Below, one piece after another: positions 58,589 to 64,000 of a DNA stretch of 64,000 bases. The notes below the pieces were generated by a model. That model was not told where the DNA came from and did not search any database. It saw nothing but the letters and a program-made list of their open reading frames with translations. A program made the position numbers and the translations under genes. The stretch comes from Glebionis coronaria (taxonomy: Eukaryota > Streptophyta > Magnoliopsida > Asterales > Asteraceae), in NCBI GenBank assembly GCA_025667525.1, contig JANFOE010000584.1, positions 30,001 to 94,000 of the forward strand. Direction: 5' to 3'. Positions within the stretch are counted from its first letter, which is position 1; the number at the start of each line of letters is the position of its first letter.

Positions 58589-59397
58589 TGTAGAAACTAG
58601 AAGGGGGGGGGGGGGGGGGGGGGGTTGAATAGTTTCTCTTCGATTGGTGACCAAATTAAAATTACTTTCAATTTGGTTTGTATCAAAACTATCTTTTACT
58701 TGAGGCTAAGTTGCATAATGATTAGGTTCAATTGAAATGCACTAGCAAAGATAATAAGTAAGTATAATGATAATGAAATAAGTAAAGAATAAGGAAGGAG
58801 ACAACCTAGTAGGAAGATACCAAGATTTATAGTGGTTCGACAACGAGGCTCTATCCTCGTTTCTACTCCACTCCTCGAGTACACCTACTCGAGATTTCCA
58901 CTATATCCACAAGCTCCCTTCTCGGCGGAGAAAACCTTACATCGTTGCTTACATTATTTTCCGACACTAAGTAATGTATAGATTTTGCTAGGTTCAATTG
59001 TTGTTCTCGGTATCTTAACGAATTGATCTAGGTTCCCTATGTGACCCAGTCGTTCTTTGGTGAAACAAATCTTTTTGGTTGTTTGTAAATAAAATGTGCA
59101 AAACAATTAAAGTAAATGGCGTTAATTTAAATCTAATTCTAACTTAAAGTAAAAGGGTGCAAGTATTTAAAACGTGACTGAAATTAAAAGGCACTAAAGT
59201 AAATAACGCAAACTTAAATCTACCTAAGGAAATCTTAAAACGCGACTAAAACTTAAACTAAGGCAAGGCTAAAATTAAGCTAAGGCAATTAATCTTAAAT
59301 TGCAATTAAAATAAAAACGCGGGAAAAATAAAGCTTGAAAATAAAAGACTGAAATTTAAAAAGAAAAACCAAAAAGAACCTGACAAGAAACCCTTGT

Positions 59398-59865
59398 TTC
59401 GGAAGTTTAAAACTTCCGAATGAACTGGCTTGAGGCGGAACTTCTTGACTTCCGAATGAAGCAGCTAGATCCAGAACTAAGACCTTGATTCGGAACTTTT
59501 AAGTTCCAAATGAACAAAAAGATGTTGATCCGGAACTTCTTCCGAATGAAACACTCTTGACTCGGAACTTATTGACCCGGAACTTGGTTCGGAAGATCTG
59601 GCTGATTCGGAACTTTGTCCTTCGTCCGGAACTTTTAAGTTGATCCGGAACTTTTGAGTTCCGAATGAATCTCCTTGATCCGGAACTTTTTGAGTTCCGA
59701 ATGAAGTATATTGATCCGGAACTTTTAAGTTCCGAATGAACAAATGCTTGAGTCGGAAGTTTTCGTCCGGAACTTTGAATGTTCCGGATGAAGCCCTTGG
59801 TTTGGAACTTTGAAAGTTCCGAATGAATAGCCTTCCTTGTCTTGGCTCGGAAGTTTTCCTGGGAA
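59398..59865. repeat. TTCGGAAC/GTTCCGAA array 3 in the D LTR
   Basis: About a dozen units, each roughly GATCCGGAACTTTTAAG then TTCCGAATGAA, with spacers of 10-25 bp. Unlike the arrays of E, most units contain both strands of the core and can fold (GGAACTT with AAGTTCC). The long minus-strand ORFs over it are repeat translations. Confidence 0.85.
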
Positions 59866-60297
59866 CAAAGAAACAGAAACAAACACCCCGAAGAACAAGG
59901 GATAACAGTAGCAGCAGATCTAACACAATTTAATCAAAATCAAAACAACGATTAAGCTAAACTAATAATAGAACAACAGTTAAACATAAACAAACAATTT
60001 AGATCAACAAAACTAACAAATTTAACCACAATAATTAAAAACCCACTTGATCAAAATAAAAGCATGAACATGAACACAAACATAAACATGAAAATCAAAG
60101 ATTAAGAAAGGTAGATAAGAGATTAACAAGATAAAGTAAAGATTGACAATAATTAAATGAAAACTTACTTGAAATTAAATGAATTTAAGGTGCAAGACAA
60201 GGTAATTAAATTGACAAGTATTTAAATGACAAGGTAAAGAAAATGGAAGACTAATTGTCACTATTAGCCAACAAGGAAAATGATAATCATCCTAATC

Positions 60298-60306
60298 TAT
60301 ATATAG
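60298..60306 (-). promoter_or_regulatory. TATA box of the D LTR
   Basis: On the minus strand CCCTATATATAGA, about 0.5 kb into the LTR. Confidence 0.5.
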
Positions 60307-60808
60307 GGGAGGATTAGGAAGCTTCCTCCCCTCCTTCATTTATTCTTAATTGCGAGATTAAGTCCCTCCTTCTTTTAATCTTCATTAATTGCATCATTAG
60401 TCCTTTATTCTTCTAATCTTCTTTAAACTTGAACTTTGAGGACTTTTGGCTTCGGGATTTCTTTGAACTTGTCTTTAAATTCTTCAATGAAATAGACTTG
60501 AGTTCTTCGGCTTTTGATAAACTTCCGTCTTTTGACTTTTTCTTCGATAAATCTTCAGAATTGGTCTTGGACTTCTGTTATTTTTGCACTCTTGACTTCT
60601 TGACTTCGTCTTTCATCTTTTTCTTCAATAAAAGTCTGTAAATGCCCGTGAATTCCCGTGTTTTCTCCACTTTTCACCTTTTCGTCCTAAATCACAACAA
60701 AAACACAAACCACGCATAATTCCGACATAAAAGACATAAAATACACGTTTTGGTCCGGTTATTATTGTAATTAAGTGGTAGAAAAGATGGGTGTTTACAC
60801 ACCTATCA

Positions 60809-60820
60809 AATCCCCTACAC
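60809..60820 (-). other. Polypurine tract of element D
   Basis: On the minus strand GTGTAGGGGATT precedes the LTR start TGATAGG. Related words lie further inside at 62440-62453, 62496-62508 and 62724-62737. Confidence 0.6.
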
Positions 60821-62832
60821 TTGACCATTACAATGTCCTCATGCAATGCATTAGTTACAAAGCACGTTTACACTTTTCATCATAATCAATCCATAGTGGC
60901 CTTTATTAAAGAGATAGAAAATTAAAAACATTCAGAATAAAGAAATCAAAAGCATACCTTGGGTTTTGAAAATGTTATGAACAATCATCATCCTCAAGTT
61001 TTCACTTTCTCCAAACCAAGCTTAGAAACGAGATCATTGTTATTATAAGTTAGTAAACTATCACGAACTCATGTGGGCCAATTACTCACTTAGACTCCCT
61101 TATTCCTAGGTGTATCTCTTATATTTTATTATTGTCTTGAATGATCACGAGGATGCATTTTTGACTTATTTCGATAGTTATTAAGTCTGAAAATAAAGTG
61201 AACGATTTAATCAATAGTTAGCTAAAAGACAAAATCTTTTAAAACTTCTTCTCGGGACCTCATAAAGTTCATATCTTGACATAACTCGCTTCGCGATTTG
61301 AGACCTTTCTCGGACCGATATTTGGCAGCGACTTCATACTTCAAATCTTGAGAGACGTTCATGAAATAATGGTCTTCTCTTCATAATGGAATTTCTTCAC
61401 TTGAAGTTTTGAGAGATTCATACTTGGACCACGACTTCTTCATTTTTCTCCAATCTTTATTTTGGACTTTGATATACAACGATCCGCCTCCTTTTATGAC
61501 TTGGATCTATTTATCCTCATACCTTGTTAGGGTCTTTTCAGATACACTTCTCCATGACTTTTGGGGAGTATTTTCTTTTCGTCGTGTGTCTCGATCCTTC
61601 ATATTGATTTTCGATAAATGATTCTTCACATCACTTTGGATCTTTAGCAACAAAATATAGCCCTCATGCCTTGTTAGGTCCTTTTCGGACTCGCCAATCT
61701 TCGCATCCCGCTTCAATAAGTTATGCCTTGGCTATGAACTCTAATCTATACCGAGCAACTTTTAAACGATCTTGGGCTAGAAGCTAAGTAACTTTTCAAA
61801 TCGTACAACCTTATTTATTAGCAGATAAATTTATTAGCAAGCGATGGGAGAATAGGCTCATAATTAACTCACATAAATTCACGAAAGAATACCGAACTTA
61901 TAATTGGCTCTATCATCTCTCGTTCTCCACAGTTTAAAATCTCAAGTAATGAGACTCGTGGATACTTAGCCTATTAAATCAAAGTTTTGGGTTTTCGAGT
62001 CGCCTATAGGATCTTGCAAATTCTTAGACTCTTTCAAGTTTAGAAATCGCATTTTAAAGTTCCCTTGATAAACGACTCTCTAGGATCATTTATAGGAACT
62101 TGCGAAAAGTTCTTGTTCTTAACCCGTGAGAGTGAAGACTTTCGCGTTTTATAGCTCCCTATATAAAAGCCTAGCAAAACTTGACTTAAACACGTTAAGG
62201 ATACTAGCTAGAGTAACTTAGATAAGTAAACTCGGGTTGAGTCAAAATATTCACAACGTTTAAAAATTAAAACCACTTTATTTAAACATTTATTCTAATA
62301 AGGAAAGAAAAAAAACTATACAAAAGGAAAAACTAATAGGCCAAAATAGATCAAAAATTTTGAAAAATGTCGAAAAATTGATTTTTCCGGTTAAAATGAG
62401 GACAAATACAAGGAAAAGACCACTTAACTTCGATAGAAGTCCCCCTACACTTAACATAATCATTGTCCTCAATGTTTAAGCATGTGGGAGTAAACTCCCC
62501 TACACTTAGGACATTGTGCACGTTGTTTAAATCTCGCTAAGGAAAAGACCACTAACGAGATTCCTATTTTAATATTGAAAAAAATATAAAATAGTGAATC
62601 GAAAAGAGTTTAGGATAGAAGTAGAACACGGAATCACGGGTCGTCAAGAATCATCAAGAGTGGATCATTGAAGCTCGAATCCCTGATAAAGAAGTGAGGA
62701 GAGGAAATAGCAAACCAACGGGTCTTCCCTACACTTATGATAAAGAAAGGGAAAAGATAGATGCATGGGTTGCCTCCCAAGAAGCGCTTGATTTTTGTTA
62801 ACCGAGTCGTGAGCCTGACTCGACCTTGATCA
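60821..62832 (-). other. Non-coding 3' interior of element D
   Basis: 2 kb without a supported gene. Homologous to the post-pol spacer of C (61020-61250 against 29570-29780, inverted), with three extra polypurine-like words. The small ORFs here are not supported. Confidence 0.6.
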
Positions 62833-63999
62833 TCAACGGAAGAAGCATGAAACATATCCACCAGGATCAAAGACATAGTTTTCGTCCATAAAATAGCACA
62901 AGCTTAAGGTGAACAAGGCAAGCCAAAGAAGAGTAGGCAAGTTTCCCTTAAGCAGCGATGGAGTACGGTGGAAGCAATGTTGAAGAGGTGCAAGCATGTC
63001 GTCAATAAGTCCAAAGACATTTCCTTTTATTTCATCAGGTGGATACTGAGATGGCTTAAAGACTTCAATACCGGGGTCGAACACCTTTTCCTTTAAGGGA
63101 AAATAGCACTCAGGCTCAGCCGAGTGTGAAGAAGATCCATAAAGAAGCACAACCTCGTCCTCAGAAGGGGGACAAAGAGGTGTCAAATTATATGTGCAAC
63201 GGATATTGGTGTCAACCGGTTTCTTCTCCTTTGACAGAATGTTCTTCAAATCCAAAGTAGGATCAAGACGATAATCTTCAAAGTCATAAGGAGGAGCATC
63301 ACTCTCATGAGGGAAGTAAGTGTTGAGAAATTCAGAGAAATCTTCCTCAAATTAGTAATCGTCCAAAGTAGGATCGAGTGATGGCGGAGAAGGATCTTCA
63401 TCATGTGAAGAATCGCTCGAAAGAGTATCAGCCTCATCAAAATCATCGAAAGTGGGCAGCTCGGGATACTCAGAAGTACAATCAAAATCATCCGAATCTG
63501 AGCTAGAATCATCATCATAAGCATCAAAGACCGGTGGAGAATCATAAATGGGAGAAGCGTCCAAAGTGGAGCGAGAATCATCCACATTATCTTCAAAGAG
63601 TGGATTATCGATGGAAGAATCGAATAGAGGATTGTCATAGACGGTAAAGTCATCGAGCGCATTAATCATATTCACTGATTCTCGTCCATAGTATTTGCCT
63701 GTAAGCTTCCCCATTTTAAAAATTTGTGAATCATTCCCGACTCGTAAGATTAACTCACCTTCGGCAACATCCACTAAAGCACGTCCGGTTCTCAAGAATG
63801 GCCGACCAAGTATTAAAGGAATACGAGGGTCCATTTCATAATCAACTACGACAAAATCGACCGGGAAAGTAAATGCGCCAACTTTAATGAACACGTCTTC
63901 GGCTATACCAACAGGGTAAGCGAGAGTGCGATTTGCAAGTTCAAGAGTCATCTTTGTTGGAGTGAGGTCGGGTAATGATAGTGTTTTCCAAACACTCAA
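62833..63999 (-). pseudogene. Gag-Pol-like ORF of element D: aspartic protease, then no RT
   Basis: On the minus strand the frame enters from beyond the window inside the retroviral-type protease. The active-site triplet lies outside; VWKTLSLPDLTPTKMTLEL, AEDVFIKVG and IPLILGRPFLRTGRALVDV are visible. An Asp/Ser-rich linker follows. One in-frame TAA at 63352-63354 interrupts the frame, which otherwise continues to 62833. Instead of RT, about 170 residues follow with no recognised domain, including a hydrophobic stretch (LPTLLWLALFTLSLCYFM, near 62945-62890). The stop comes right before the spacer. This fits an internally deleted, non-autonomous Athila derivative; the tail may be an env relic or deletion-junction sequence. 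Confidence 0.7.
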
Positions 64000-64000
64000 T

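Larger units (their letters stand above)
58589..60808 (-). repeat. 3' LTR of element D
   Basis: On the minus strand it begins TGATAGGTGTGTAAACACC after the polypurine tract and ends TTCTAGTTTCTACA. About 2220 bp. It holds a run of 22 G (58603-58624, plus strand), a TTCGGAA/TTCCGAA array and a TATA box. The C LTR starts TGATGAG at the matching place. Confidence 0.65.
58589..64000 (-). mobile_element. Non-autonomous Athila-like element 'D' (3' half; rest beyond the window)
   Basis: In minus orientation: protease ORF (from beyond 64000 to 62833), spacer with repeated polypurine words, polypurine tract (60809-60820) and 3' LTR (60808 down to 58589). The spacer is homologous to that of C. The ORF ends without RT, RNase H or integrase, so the element would depend on others. 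GGCTT (58584-58588) should be its target duplication, but the other end is outside the window. Confidence 0.7.

Overview
This is a plant nuclear window, very probably from an eudicot of the daisy family (Asteraceae). The family call is an inference from the style of the retroelements: a SIRE-like copia element with an oversized Gag and a third long ORF, and Athila-type gypsy elements. The host genus cannot be read from the sequence. About 90% of the window is nested LTR-retrotransposon DNA. Only the first 5 kb looks like gene space. Layout. 1-5230: the C-terminal tail of an unidentified gene (1-144), diverged minisatellites, a MITE-like foldback and one apparently intact host gene for a coiled-coil protein (CDS 3436-4472, one internal intron, plus a probable non-coding first exon and long leader intron). 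5231 to about 53000: a decayed, 5'-truncated Athila-lineage Ty3/gypsy element ('C', + strand). It holds the gag tail, protease, RT, RNase H and integrase, a spacer without an env ORF, and the start of its 3' LTR at 30022. Two later insertions split it. Insertion 1, 9840-27974: an 18.1-kb SIRE/Maximus-like Ty1/copia element ('E', - strand) inside the integrase C-terminus of C. Its two 329-bp LTRs are identical by eye, its 5-bp target duplication is CAATT, and its ORFs are open: Gag 1617 aa, Pol 1155 aa and ORF3 1321 aa. Insertion 2, 32587-52739: a chromovirus-like Ty3/gypsy element ('A', - strand, target duplication GATCT) inside the 3' LTR of C. A's own left LTR is split at 32656-42967 by a younger sister element ('B', - strand, target duplication GTAAA). 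A and B keep tRNA-Met-type primer sites and polypurine tracts, but their coding regions are decayed. 52745-58588: the rest of C's LTR, a plus-oriented chromovirus-type LTR remnant ending at 57491 ('F'), and two arms of about 1 kb in inverted orientation. 58589-64000: the 3' half of a non-autonomous Athila-like element ('D', - strand). It has a 2.2-kb LTR, multiple polypurine tracts and a protease-only ORF that ends without RT. Relative ages follow from nesting and LTR identity: C is oldest, then A (LTRs differ by roughly 1-2% by eye), then B (about a dozen substitutions in 3.0 kb). E (no difference seen) is the newest. The most unusual signals are in E. Arrays of a TTCGGAA-core repeat (about 25 and 35 copies) lie just upstream of both the Gag ORF and ORF3, each inside a plausible leader intron. 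ORF3 has no recognisable function. Extra polypurine tracts are scattered between the genes. A third TTCGGAA array lies in the unrelated D LTR. Elements A and B also share a U5-terminal hairpin with a compensatory base change and a conserved leader stem-loop.
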